In this document: positions 16,878 through 25,492 of the stretch, piece after piece
How the letters are laid out: the number at the start of each line of letters is the position of its first letter
Numbering within the stretch: position 1 is the stretch's first letter
NCBI GenBank assembly: GCA_963676845.2
Contig: CAXXKK010000021.1
Coordinates: 1 to 64,000 of the forward strand
DNA from: G963662675 sp963676845
GTDB taxonomy: Bacteria > Bacteroidota > Bacteroidia > Bacteroidales > Prolixibacteraceae
DNA: 64,000 nucleotides
Reading direction: 5' to 3'
Translations under genes and position numbers: made by a program
The notes under the pieces: generated by a model
Database searches by the model: none
What the model was told of the DNA's origin: nothing
Seen by the model: only the letters and a program-made list of their open reading frames with translations

Positions 16878-16885
16878 TATATTTG
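16878..16885 (+). promoter_or_regulatory. -7 box TATATTTG for frr
   Basis: Perfect TAnnTTTG, 29 bp before the frr start, so frr can be transcribed independently of pyrH. Confidence 0.55.
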
Positions 16886-16914
16886 CTGAGAACACAAGGA
16901 TAATCGATAATTAA

Positions 16915-17478
16915 ATGCAGGAAGAAGTTGAATTAATATTGGATTTGTGCAAAGAAAGAATGGAATCAGCCATCGATCATTTGGATAATGAATTAGCACA
17001 TATCCGAGCAGGAAAAGCTTCAATTAAAATGTTGGATGGAGTTGTTGTTGATTATTATGGAAGTATGACTCCCCTAAGTCAGGTTTCAAATGTCAGTACT
17101 CCTGACGCCCGCACAATTGCTGTTCAACCTTGGGAAAAAACAATGATAGCCCCTATTGAGAAAGCAATTATGAACGCAAATCTGGGCTTAAATCCTGAGA
17201 ACAACGGAGAGATTATCCGTGTTAATGTACCACCTCTTACTGAAGAACGACGTAAGTCTTTATCAAAACAAGTAAATGGTGAAGGTGAGAATGCAAAAGT
17301 AAGTATTCGCACAGCACGTAAAGATGCCAACGATGCATTAAAAAAATTATTGAAAGATGGTTTGTCAGAAGATCTTGAAAAAGATGCAGAAGCTCAGGTT
17401 CAGGATATGACAAACAATTACAATAAGAAAGTTGACGTGCAAATTGAGACAAAGAATGACGAGATTTTTACAATATAA
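16915..17478 (+). CDS. frr: Ribosome recycling factor
   Basis: 187 residues, full length. Family landmarks include HIRAGKAS near residue 29, DYYGSMTPLSQVSNVSTPDART, the loop IRVNVPPLTEERRK and the helical C-terminal arm. With EF-G it splits post-termination ribosomes. It carries its own promoter and a strong terminator. Confidence 0.97.
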   Translation: MQEEVELILDLCKERMESAIDHLDNELAHIRAGKASIKMLDGVVVDYYGSMTPLSQVSNVSTPDARTIAVQPWEKTMIAPIEKAIMNANLGLNPENNGEIIRVNVPPLTEERRKSLSKQVNGEGENAKVSIRTARKDANDALKKLLKDGLSEDLEKDAEAQVQDMTNNYNKKVDVQIETKNDEIFTI

Positions 17479-17532
17479 TTGTTTCTAGTTTTCTGTTTTC
17501 TGAACATTGTTTAATTGTTTTCATGGCTTTGA

Positions 17533-17558
17533 GGCAGCTTGTAAGAGCTGCCTTTTTT
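17533..17558 (+). terminator. Terminator after frr
   Basis: GGCAGCT pairs with AGCTGCC around a 6-base loop and is followed by six T residues. Confidence 0.9.
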
Positions 17559-17680
17559 CCTTTCTACTTTTATTTTTCCCTCCTTTTTTATTTTCTTTAA
17601 CAAAATTTAATTCTCTCAAAGACAAACTCGATTGTCTCGTACTTTTTATTAGAAACTCAAAAAAAACGAAGGGATTAAAT

Positions 17681-18464
17681 ATGATCGGTATGATTGATTA
17701 CCATATGCATAGCATCTTATCAGATGGAAAGAACTCGTATGAGGAAATGATTTTATCAGGAATTGAAAAAGGACTTGATGAGATTGGGTTTAGCGATCAT
17801 GTTTGCCTGAAACCTGTATCATGGACAATTTCTCCTGTAGACATACCAGTTATGAGTGAGCAAATTCTTGAGTTAAAAGTAAAATATAGAGACCAAATAA
17901 AAGTAAAATACGGAATAGAGATTGACTATTTTCCCGGAAAAGAAGATGAAATTCAAAACCTAATTAATTCCTTACCTTTAGATTATGTCATTGGTTCGGT
18001 TCATTTTATTGGTGATTGGAACTTCGATACAGACAAATCATTGTACGGAAAATGGAGTAACGATGAACTATACCAGATGTACTATGAGATTGTTCAAATG
18101 TCTGTAAGTTCAAAATTATTTGACATCATTGGACATCTCGATATCATTAAAAAGTTTCGTGTATATCCAGAGTCCGATCAATCCAAACTAATCGACCAAA
18201 CACTTGAGCTAATAAAGAAAAACAATGTTGTTGTTGAGTTAAACACCGGAGGAGCAGATCGACCCTGTGCAGAATTTACACCTTCCCCGGAAATTATCCA
18301 TCGCTGTGCTTATTTTAATATTCCACTAACCATATCTTCAGATGCACATCAAAAAAAAACAAATTGCCAGGCATTACCAGTCAGGTGTTAAACTATTAAA
18401 AGATGCCGGCTATAATAAACTCGTAACTTTCAACAAACGGAAACGTGAATTCATGAGCATCTAA
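17681..18464 (+). pseudogene. hisJ: PHP-family histidinol-phosphatase, frameshifted near the C-terminus
   Basis: From ATG 17681 the protein starts MIGMIDYHMHSILSDGKNS, the metal-binding PHP motif (HxH); IGFSDH, GSVHFIG and IGHLDIIKKF follow, and SSDAH marks the last motif. The frame then ends early at TGT-TAA (18391). Skipping one base of the A9 run at 18351-18359 restores the expected end, QIARHYQSGVKLLKDAGYN and a final KREFMSI, with TAA at 18462-18464. HisJ removes phosphate from histidinol phosphate in histidine synthesis. One extra A could be a sequencing error, a true mutation, or a slippage site; nothing else looks decayed. A longer frame from 17507 overlaps the frr terminator and is not a real extension. 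Confidence 0.82.
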
Positions 18465-18578
18465 GCAAAATCCTTCAAAGAATACTAATTCCTTCTATTT
18501 TCTTCTAAAAAACGTTTCTTGATTAATAGAATATTTTGAACTTTTGCATCAATATTTCTTCTATCTTATTTGTTTATA

Positions 18579-18606
18579 TAAGGAACAGTGAGAAATCGTA
18601 TATTTG
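18579..18606 (+). promoter_or_regulatory. Promoter of dxs
   Basis: TTTG at 18579-18582 and TATATTTG at 18599-18606, spaced by 16 bp; the box ends 17 bp before the dxs ATG. Confidence 0.55.
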
Positions 18607-18623
18607 AAGATTAATTTTGGCAA

Positions 18624-20528
18624 ATGGATGAATTAGCGGGAAATCTCCTGAAAAATATAAATATACCCTCGGATCTTCGTCAGTTAAAAAAAGAAGATTT
18701 ACCTAAAGTTTGTAAAGAATTAAGGCAGTTTATTATTGATGAAGTTTCCAATAATCCCGGGCACTTCGGTGCTAGTCTGGGAGTTGTAGAACTGACTGTT
18801 GCCTTGCATTACGCTTATAATACGCCATATGATTTATTGGTTTGGGATGTTGGGCATCAAGCTTATGCTCATAAAATCCTAACGGGCAGAAGAGAACAAT
18901 TTCACACAAACAGAAAATACAAAGGCATTAGTGGATTTCCGAAACCAAGTGAAAGTCTCTATGATACTTTTGGCGTAGGACATGCCAGCACTTCAATTTC
19001 AGCTTCACTGGGAATGGCTATGGCCAGTCATTTGAAAAATGAAAATAATCGGAAGATAGTTGCTGTAATTGGAGATGGCTCTATGACCGGAGGATTAGCT
19101 TTTGAAGGATTGAACAATGCTGCTGTAAATAACTCGGATGTGCTTATTGTGTTAAATGACAACAATATGGCTATCGACCCCAATGTAGGGGGAGTGAGCA
19201 ACTACTTGTTGAACATCTCAAAATCAAAACACTACAACAAACTTAAACAAGACGTTTGGGATACCTTGGGGAAATTAGACGGCCTTGGACCAAAAGCCAG
19301 AAGACTTGTCCAAAAAACTGAAGGTGCGTTAAAATCAGCCCTACTGAAAGAATCCAATATGTTCGAAGGAATGGGAATTCGCTATTTTGGTCCTGTTGAC
19401 GGACATGATGTAGAATACCTTGCCAAGGTTCTTAAAGATTTGCGGAATATCTCAGGACCTAAACTCCTTCACATTATTACAAAAAAAGGAAAAGGATTTA
19501 AACAAGCTGAAATCAACCAAACAGAATTTCACGCACCCGGGAAATTCGATAAAGACACAGGAAAAATTCTAAACTGTGAATGCGCTTTAGATAAGCCACC
19601 AAAGTTTCAAAACGTATTTGGCAACACTTTGGTGGAACTGGCAGAAAACAATGATCGTATCGTTGGGGTAACTCCTGCAATGCCAACTGGCAGTTCTCTA
19701 AACATTATGATGGAGAAGATGCCACATAGAGCTTTTGATGTGGGTATTGCGGAACAACATGCTGTTACCTTTTCTGCGGGCATGGCTATACAGGGAATGA
19801 TTCCATTTTGCAGCATTTACTCTACATTTATGCAACGTTCTTATGATCAGGTGATTCACGATGTTGCTCTACAAAATCTAAATGTAGTTTTCTGTCTTGA
19901 CCGAGGCGGACTTGTAGGATCTGACGGCGCTACCCACCATGGGGTTTTCGACTTAACCTATATGAGGAATATCCCCAACATGACGGTTTCTGCTCCCATG
20001 GATGAAATTGAACTCCGAAATTTAATGTACACCGCCCAACAGGAAAATATGGGGCCTTTCTCAATAAGATATCCCAGAGGTTGTGGATGCAAAGTAGACT
20101 GGAGAAAACCTTTTGAAAAAGTTGAAATTGGTAAAGGACGAATATTAACAGAGGGAAATGACTTAGCCATTTTAACAATTGGAACACCTGGAATAGCTGC
20201 TTCGCGTGCCGTAAAAGCATTAAACAACGAAGGTTATTCTGTTGCCCATTATGACATGCGCTTTGTAAAACCTCTTGATGAAGATATTCTTAACCAAATA
20301 TTTTCAAAATTTAAAACAATCATTACGGTTGAAGATGGTGTTATTCAAGGAGGTTTTGGTTCTGCCATTCTTGAATATATGGCAGATAATAACAAATCTC
20401 TTAAAGTTATTCGATTAGGAATCCCGGATAAATTTATTGAACATGGAACCCCAGAGGAACTTCAACGGGATTGTGGCTATGATCAAAAAGGAATTTATCA
20501 GGCAGCTCTTGAAATACTTAAAGGATAA
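18624..20528 (+). CDS. dxs: 1-deoxy-D-xylulose-5-phosphate synthase
   Basis: 634 residues, full length. It condenses pyruvate and glyceraldehyde 3-phosphate with thiamine diphosphate, the first step of the MEP isoprenoid pathway. Visible motifs: GHFGASLGVVELTVALHY, WDVGHQAYAHKILTGRR, the thiamine-binding GDGSMTGG with NDNNMAI, and the transketolase-type catalytic Glu in DVGIAEQHAVTFSAGMA. The C-terminal domain ends RLGIPDKFIEHG. It feeds the polyprenyl diphosphate synthase encoded at 62.5-63.5 kb. It has its own promoter; the kinase gene follows after 65 bp. Confidence 0.97.
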   Translation: MDELAGNLLKNINIPSDLRQLKKEDLPKVCKELRQFIIDEVSNNPGHFGASLGVVELTVALHYAYNTPYDLLVWDVGHQAYAHKILTGRREQFHTNRKYKGISGFPKPSESLYDTFGVGHASTSISASLGMAMASHLKNENNRKIVAVIGDGSMTGGLAFEGLNNAAVNNSDVLIVLNDNNMAIDPNVGGVSNYLLNISKSKHYNKLKQDVWDTLGKLDGLGPKARRLVQKTEGALKSALLKESNMFEGMGIRYFGPVDGHDVEYLAKVLKDLRNISGPKLLHIITKKGKGFKQAEINQTEFHAPGKFDKDTGKILNCECALDKPPKFQNVFGNTLVELAENNDRIVGVTPAMPTGSSLNIMMEKMPHRAFDVGIAEQHAVTFSAGMAIQGMIPFCSIYSTFMQRSYDQVIHDVALQNLNVVFCLDRGGLVGSDGATHHGVFDLTYMRNIPNMTVSAPMDEIELRNLMYTAQQENMGPFSIRYPRGCGCKVDWRKPFEKVEIGKGRILTEGNDLAILTIGTPGIAASRAVKALNNEGYSVAHYDMRFVKPLDEDILNQIFSKFKTIITVEDGVIQGGFGSAILEYMADNNKSLKVIRLGIPDKFIEHGTPEELQRDCGYDQKGIYQAALEILKG

Positions 20529-20593
20529 ACCTACTTTTAGCCATACTTTTTAATCGCAAAACACGTTTCTAAACGAAACTAAAGTATACGAGC

Positions 20594-21751
20594 TTGGAAT
20601 TCTATTTAAAAAAACGTCGCTGGAAATTTCTACTTCTGCTTGTCGGTTTGTCAATCGGCATAATATCCCTATACTACACCAACTGGCTCGTTAAAAAAGT
20701 AGAAGCTGAGGAGCGGAAAAGTCTTTCCATCTGGGCTGAAGCAGAAGAACGTCTTATTCAGCAAGAGAACTCATCTTCAGGCGATATGGATTTCCTCCTG
20801 CGCATTATTGAAAGCAATACTAATATCCCTGTAATTGTCGCAAATGAAAATGATAGTATATTCTTCACAAATAATGTGAATTACCAGGAAAATAATAAGA
20901 CCCAAATCCTTCAGCGAGAATTAAAAAAAATGAAGGAAGAACATGAACCTATTGAAATTCTTGTAGCAGGAGTCGAACCACAGTTCCTCTATTACCGAGA
21001 CTCCACGATTCTACAAAATCTTCGCTACTTCCCATTAGTTCAGTTCAGTGTCATTGCCCTATTCATTTTAGTAGCTTATCTTGCTTTCAGTTCCTCACGA
21101 AAAGCAGAACAAAACAGGGTCTGGGTTGGAATGTCAAAAGAAACAGCTCATCAATTAGGGACCCCTATATCCTCATTAATGGCCTGGATCGAAATACTTA
21201 AGATGCAGGATTTGAATCCTGAATTTATCCGTGAATTTGAAAAAGACATCAACAGGCTGGAAAAAATCACAGAACGATTTTCAAAAATTGGCTCTGCTCC
21301 GGAACTAAAAAATTCTGATTTAAAGCCTGTCATATTCTCGACAATCGACTACTTAAAAACTCGTGTACCGAAAAAAATTAAGTTTGAAACAGATATTGAT
21401 GAATCAAAAGACTATGAAGCACCCCATAACTCAGCATTATTTAGCTGGGTTGTTGAAAATATCTGTAAAAACGCTGTTGATGCTATTGAAAATGAGGGAA
21501 ATATTAAACTCAAACTTTCAAATGAAGGCAAACAGCTTATTTTAGACATCACCGACTCTGGTAAAGGAATACCAAAATCCCAATTTAAAACGATCTTTGA
21601 TCCTGGGTTCACAACAAAAAAAAGAGGATGGGGACTTGGGCTTTCATTGGTTAAACGAATCGTAGAAAATTATCATTCAGGAAAAGTGTTTATCAAACAA
21701 TCAGAATTAGGTAAGGGTACAACTTTCAGAATAATACTAAAAAGGACATGA
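20594..21751 (+). CDS. Membrane sensor histidine kinase
   Basis: 385 residues from a TTG start; no ATG is in frame before residue 65, which would remove the first membrane helix. Transmembrane segments are at about 13-30 and 150-168 with a periplasmic domain between. The H-box reads SKETAHQLGTPISSLMAW, the N-box WVVENICKNAVDAIEN and the G-boxes DSGKGIPKSQF and KRGWGLGLSLVKRI, all complete. No receiver domain or response-regulator gene is adjacent, so the target is unknown. It follows dxs by 65 bp and may be co-transcribed. Confidence 0.88.
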   Translation: MEFYLKKRRWKFLLLLVGLSIGIISLYYTNWLVKKVEAEERKSLSIWAEAEERLIQQENSSSGDMDFLLRIIESNTNIPVIVANENDSIFFTNNVNYQENNKTQILQRELKKMKEEHEPIEILVAGVEPQFLYYRDSTILQNLRYFPLVQFSVIALFILVAYLAFSSSRKAEQNRVWVGMSKETAHQLGTPISSLMAWIEILKMQDLNPEFIREFEKDINRLEKITERFSKIGSAPELKNSDLKPVIFSTIDYLKTRVPKKIKFETDIDESKDYEAPHNSALFSWVVENICKNAVDAIENEGNIKLKLSNEGKQLILDITDSGKGIPKSQFKTIFDPGFTTKKRGWGLGLSLVKRIVENYHSGKVFIKQSELGKGTTFRIILKRT

Positions 21752-21872
21752 TTTTTCAACACTCACTACTTTTACAATAAACTATATAACAGCTCCTTAC
21801 AAAAGCAGATAAATCTCCTAAAACTTTGATGTTAAAAAAATCAGGAAATTTTTATCGTTTGTTTATTTTTTA

Positions 21873-21880
21873 TACTTTTG
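21873..21880 (+). promoter_or_regulatory. -7 box TACTTTTG for yceD-rpmF
   Basis: Perfect TAnnTTTG, 19 bp before the yceD start. Confidence 0.55.
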
Positions 21881-21899
21881 CATCACTTTTTTCGAAGCA

Positions 21900-22436
21900 A
21901 TGACTGGTTTGTCAAAATATAATATTCCATTCAAAGGATTGGCTCTAGGAGTTCATGAATTTGATTATCAAATAGATAAAGGGTTCTTTGATTATTTTGA
22001 CGGAGGAATTGCCGAAGATGGAAATGTCTCGGTAAAAGTCAGATTGGAGAAACAAAGTGCGTTAATGGTTCTTTGGTTTTTTGTAGACGGAACGGTAAAA
22101 GTTTCCTGTGACAGATGTCTGGAGCTGTATGATCAACCTGTGAAAGGTGAAAATTCAGTGTATGTCAAATATGGAGAAGACAGCTACGAAGAAGGAGACG
22201 ATGTCATTTGGGTATCAACAAATGAGCACCAAATAAACGTTGGGAAATTGATGTATGATTTTATTTTACTTTCCCTTCCTATCCGTCTGGTTCACCCGGA
22301 AGATAGAGATGGTAATAGTCTCTGTAATCCGGAAATGATTAACAAACTGGAGAATTTTTCTCATACCCCTGAAGAATTGGAAAACAAAACTGATTCAAGA
22401 TGGGATGATTTAAGAAAATTATTAGAAAACGAATAA
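21900..22436 (+). CDS. yceD: YceD/DUF177 family protein
   Basis: 178 residues. The family hallmark is a cysteine pair region, here VSCDRCLELYDQPV at about residue 66, with a later acidic stretch and the C-terminal DSRWDDLRKLL. YceD is linked to 23S rRNA accumulation and is almost always found next to rpmF, as here (12 bp gap). A shared promoter lies upstream. Confidence 0.92.
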   Translation: MTGLSKYNIPFKGLALGVHEFDYQIDKGFFDYFDGGIAEDGNVSVKVRLEKQSALMVLWFFVDGTVKVSCDRCLELYDQPVKGENSVYVKYGEDSYEEGDDVIWVSTNEHQINVGKLMYDFILLSLPIRLVHPEDRDGNSLCNPEMINKLENFSHTPEELENKTDSRWDDLRKLLENE

Positions 22437-22448
22437 AGATTTTAAAAA

Positions 22449-22634
22449 ATGGCACATCCAAAGCACAAAACATCAAAATCCAGAAGGGACAAGAGAAGAA
22501 CTCACTACAAAGCAACCCCTGCAACATTAGCAACTTGCTCTAACTGTGGTGCTACTGTAAAATTTCACACTGTTTGTTCTGAATGTGGATATTACAGAGG
22601 AAAACTTGCAATTGAAAAAGACGTTACAGTTTAA
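22449..22634 (+). CDS. rpmF: 50S ribosomal protein L32
   Basis: 61 residues, beginning MAHPKHKTSKSRRDKRRTHY as in other bL32 proteins, with the zinc-ribbon cysteines CSNC and CSEC in the second half. It is a structural protein of the large subunit. It forms a unit with yceD and is closed by a strong terminator; fabH follows but plsX, often in this cluster in other bacteria, is not here. Confidence 0.98.
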   Translation: MAHPKHKTSKSRRDKRRTHYKATPATLATCSNCGATVKFHTVCSECGYYRGKLAIEKDVTV

Positions 22635-22648
22635 ATCCTTTATAAGAT

Positions 22649-22680
22649 GATCAGAAGGCCAAACCTTCTGATCTTTTTTT
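22649..22680 (+). terminator. Terminator after rpmF
   Basis: GATCAGAAGG pairs perfectly with CCTTCTGATC around CCAAA, followed by seven T residues. Confidence 0.92.
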
Positions 22681-22857
22681 GCTTTATTCAAATTTTTCGA
22701 ACGTTTTAATTGATTGTTTTAAAACGTTTTACACCTCCCTTTTTGAGCTTTTTTTCTTTGCTCTTCAAATTTTTCATTCTATCTTCGAGCGTTTTAAAAA
22801 TTAAACATTTGTTTTTTGTCATAGCCCTAAATAGGCTAACTTAATAAAGTATATATT

Positions 22858-23853
22858 ATGGGAAAGATAAATGCAGCAATTACTGGAATTGGTGCATATT
22901 TGCCTGAATACAGGCTGACTAATAGTGAACTTAGCACTATGGTTGATACTTCCGATGAATGGATCATGCAGCGCATCGGAATAAAAGAGAGAAGAATTTT
23001 AAAAGAAAGCGGGAAAGCAACTTCTGACATGGGGACTTCGGCTGTTCTGCAACTACTGGAAAAAACTAACACTTCGCCCGAAGAGGTTGATTTATTAATA
23101 TGTGCGACAATCACACCCGACTCACCTCTCCCCGCAACAGCGAATGTTATCAGCCGAAAAGCAAGGCTTAAAAATGCATGGAGCTTCGATTTAAACGCGG
23201 CATGTTCTGGTTTTGTTTTTGCTCTCACTACCGGAACTCAGTTTATAGAGTCAGGAAGATATAAAAAGGTAATCATCGTTGGAGCTGATATGATGTCATC
23301 AATTACAGATTACACAGACAGAACAACCTGTCCTCTTTTTGGAGATGGAGCAGCAGCTGTTATGCTTGAACCGACAACAGAAGACCTTGGAGTAATTGAC
23401 CACCAGAACCATACCGATGGAAAAGGAAGGCATTACCTGTACATGAAAGCCGGAGGATCTAAACGTCCTGCTTCTACAGAATCCATAGAGAACAAAGAAC
23501 ACTTTGTAAAACAAGACGGACAAACTGTTTTTAAAAATGCCGTTTCAAGAATGGCTGACGTTGCAGTTGAAATGATGAATCGTAATTCTGTCACCTCTGA
23601 AAACTTAACATGGCTCGTTCCTCATCAGGCAAACATGCGTATAATTGACGCTGTTGCACGAAGAATGGGAATCAGTCCAAGTCAGGTGATGATCAATATT
23701 GAAAAATATGGCAATACAACAGCAGCGACTATTCCACTTTGTCTGTACGACTACGAAAAACAACTAAAAAAAGGAGACAATCTGATTTTAGCTGCCTTTG
23801 GAGCTGGATTCACATGGGGATCTGTATACATAAAGTGGGCATACAATTCATAA
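22858..23853 (+). CDS. fabH: 3-oxoacyl-ACP synthase III
   Basis: 331 residues. FabH starts fatty-acid synthesis by condensing acetyl-CoA (or branched starters) with malonyl-ACP. The catalytic triad is visible: Cys in LNAACSGFVFAL, His in WLVPHQANMRII and Asn in KYGNTTAAT. The C-terminal AAFGAGFTWGS is also typical. The upstream gap is AT-rich and separates it from the rpmF terminator; a MaoC-type hydratase gene follows 33 bp later. Confidence 0.96.
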   Translation: MGKINAAITGIGAYLPEYRLTNSELSTMVDTSDEWIMQRIGIKERRILKESGKATSDMGTSAVLQLLEKTNTSPEEVDLLICATITPDSPLPATANVISRKARLKNAWSFDLNAACSGFVFALTTGTQFIESGRYKKVIIVGADMMSSITDYTDRTTCPLFGDGAAAVMLEPTTEDLGVIDHQNHTDGKGRHYLYMKAGGSKRPASTESIENKEHFVKQDGQTVFKNAVSRMADVAVEMMNRNSVTSENLTWLVPHQANMRIIDAVARRMGISPSQVMINIEKYGNTTAATIPLCLYDYEKQLKKGDNLILAAFGAGFTWGSVYIKWAYNS

Positions 23854-23886
23854 CCGGAAACAAAAACATAAAACCTAAATATTATC

Positions 23887-24351
23887 ATGAGTCTTCTTAT
23901 AAAAAGTCACGAAGATTTTGAACAGTATGTCGGTCAAAAACTTGGTGTATCAGAATATCACACAGTAACGCAAGAGCAAATAGATAAATTTGCAGATGCC
24001 ACACTGGATTATCAATGGATTCATACAAATCCTGAAAAAGCCAAAATAGAAGGTGCCTTTGGGGCTACTATTGCGCATGGCTATTTAACCCTCTCTCTTT
24101 TGCCCTATATGTGGGATCAGGTAGTTGATGTGGAAAATTTCAGCATGCTGGTGAATTATGGAATCGAAAGCTTCAAATTTGGGCAACCTGTCCTTGTAAA
24201 CAGTCGGGTTAGAACCCACGTATGGTTAAAATCTATTGCCAACTTAAGAGGCATTAGCAAAGTACAGCTTCGGGTTTCTATGGAAATTGAAGGCAATAAA
24301 AAACCTGCATTTGACGGGGAAATTGTTTTTCTATATCATTTCAACAAGTAA
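23887..24351 (+). CDS. MaoC/NodN-family (R)-specific enoyl-CoA hydratase-like protein
   Basis: 154 residues forming a single hot-dog domain. The hydratase motif with Asp and His is visible in FADATLDYQWIHTNPEKA, followed by GAFGATIAHGYLTLSLLPYM. It would hydrate trans-2-enoyl thioesters; a fatty-acid role fits its place 33 bp after fabH, but the true substrate is unknown. Confidence 0.9.
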   Translation: MSLLIKSHEDFEQYVGQKLGVSEYHTVTQEQIDKFADATLDYQWIHTNPEKAKIEGAFGATIAHGYLTLSLLPYMWDQVVDVENFSMLVNYGIESFKFGQPVLVNSRVRTHVWLKSIANLRGISKVQLRVSMEIEGNKKPAFDGEIVFLYHFNK

Positions 24352-24426
24352 TAATAAGTTTGCTAATTAATCGTTGACTTTATAATTATTTTAATATCAA
24401 CACGATTATATGCAATAAAGCTTTAT

Positions 24427-24434
24427 TATATTTG
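24427..24434 (+). promoter_or_regulatory. -7 box TATATTTG for the bactofilin-atp region
   Basis: Perfect TAnnTTTG. Transcription would start near 24441, which favours the bactofilin ATG at 24464 over the one at 24440. Confidence 0.55.
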
Positions 24435-24463
24435 ATTCGATGTTACTAAAAAAACAAGATAAA

Positions 24464-24838
24464 ATGGCAAAATCGTATGCAGAAGTTGATTCTCAAGTAA
24501 TCAATCTAATAGGAAAAGGAACACAAATTACAGGAGATGTAGTTTCTGAAGGTGATATTCGCGTTGACGGATCTCTAGACGGAAACCTAAAATGTTCCGG
24601 AAGAGTTGTTATTGGAAACACTGGGAAAATAAATGGAGAAGTAAGCTGTAAGAATTGTGAGGTCTCTGGTCTTTTAGAAGGGAAACTTGTTATCGACCAG
24701 CTTTTAAGTTTGAAGTCAACATCGAAAGTAAAAGGTGAAATAAAAACTGAAAAGTTGAGCATCGAGCCTGGAGCAATATATACCGGTTCTTGTACTATGG
24801 GAGCGCAGGTAAGCAATGAAAAACCAAAACTTAAATAA
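24464..24838 (+). CDS. Bactofilin
   Basis: 124 residues from MAKSYAEVD; the alternative ATG at 24440 adds 8 residues and would lie at the predicted transcription start. The core is a beta-helix with regular short repeats: GDVVSEGDIRVDGSLDGNLK, GRVVIGNTGKINGEV, CEVSGLLEGKLVI, SKVKGEIKTEKLSI. Bactofilins polymerise without nucleotide into filaments used for cell shape and envelope scaffolding. Its end overlaps the atpZ start by 23 bp, so it leads the ATP synthase operon. Confidence 0.93.
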   Translation: MAKSYAEVDSQVINLIGKGTQITGDVVSEGDIRVDGSLDGNLKCSGRVVIGNTGKINGEVSCKNCEVSGLLEGKLVIDQLLSLKSTSKVKGEIKTEKLSIEPGAIYTGSCTMGAQVSNEKPKLK

Positions 24839-25034
24839 AAGAAAGAAGAAACTGGATCAATTTATAAGGTATTCCGGTTTAGCTTTTGAAATGATCGCAA
24901 TTATGGCCGTGGGTGTTTTTGCTGGCTATAAAATAGATCAATGGTTGAATTTATCTTTTCCTGCATTTACTTTGGGGTTAATGATCTTTTCTGTGATTGG
25001 CGCAATTTATCATGCGATTAAAAATTTTTTATAG
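24816..25034 (+). CDS. atpZ: AtpZ-type ATP synthase accessory membrane protein
   Basis: 72 residues with two transmembrane helices (about 20-42 and 48-70) joined by a short loop (KIDQWLNLSFP), the AtpZ/AtpI-like pattern. Such proteins assist c-ring assembly or cation supply. Overlap with bactofilin by 23 bp and a position ahead of atpB support this. Confidence 0.85.
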   Translation: MKNQNLNKRKKKLDQFIRYSGLAFEMIAIMAVGVFAGYKIDQWLNLSFPAFTLGLMIFSVIGAIYHAIKNFL

Positions 25035-25045
25035 CTATCTCCTAT

Positions 25046-25420
25046 ATGAAAAGCTTTCTAATTAAAACAAGCATTCTCTTTTTAGCCATTATTGCAATTG
25101 GTTATGTTTTGTATTCACAGTTCATACCACACATGTATCTGCCCATTTTACCCTTTGCTTTAATATTTATCTATTTCTTAACAAACCTAATCCATTCCTA
25201 TTTATTAAAAGTAGCCAACACCAATATAAAAAAGTTTATTAACTGGTTTATGGCCCTGAATTTCAGCAAAATGTTCATCTACCTAATTTTTGCTGTTATT
25301 TATTCCTTTTTACACCAAGAAAATGCTAAAATTTTCCTGATCAACTACTTAGTATTTTACATAGCTTTTACATTTCTTGAGATACACGAAATAGTAAAGC
25401 TCATAAGAACAAAAAGCTAG
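25046..25420 (+). CDS. Small membrane protein of the atp operon (AtpI-like)
   Basis: 124 residues with four predicted transmembrane helices and a basic C-terminus (VKLIRTKS). No motif is strong enough for a firm name. Position between atpZ and atpB, where many bacteria encode AtpI, suggests an ATP synthase assembly factor. The first gene gap is only 11 bp. Confidence 0.7.
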   Translation: MKSFLIKTSILFLAIIAIGYVLYSQFIPHMYLPILPFALIFIYFLTNLIHSYLLKVANTNIKKFINWFMALNFSKMFIYLIFAVIYSFLHQENAKIFLINYLVFYIAFTFLEIHEIVKLIRTKS

Positions 25421-25492
25421 CGGGTTAATATTTTTTTTACTATTTTGGGGTGGCTTTTTCAGAAAAATAAACTTGAGGAGTTTAACGAATTT

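Noticed and set aside
17507..17680. N-terminal extension of hisJ
   Set aside because: It overlaps the frr terminator and is a Phe/Leu-rich AT-driven translation; PHP proteins start at the MIDYHMHS region.
25445..25492. TTG-initiated extension of atpB
   Set aside because: The ATG at 25493 has a purine-rich leader and begins a credible signal-like sequence.
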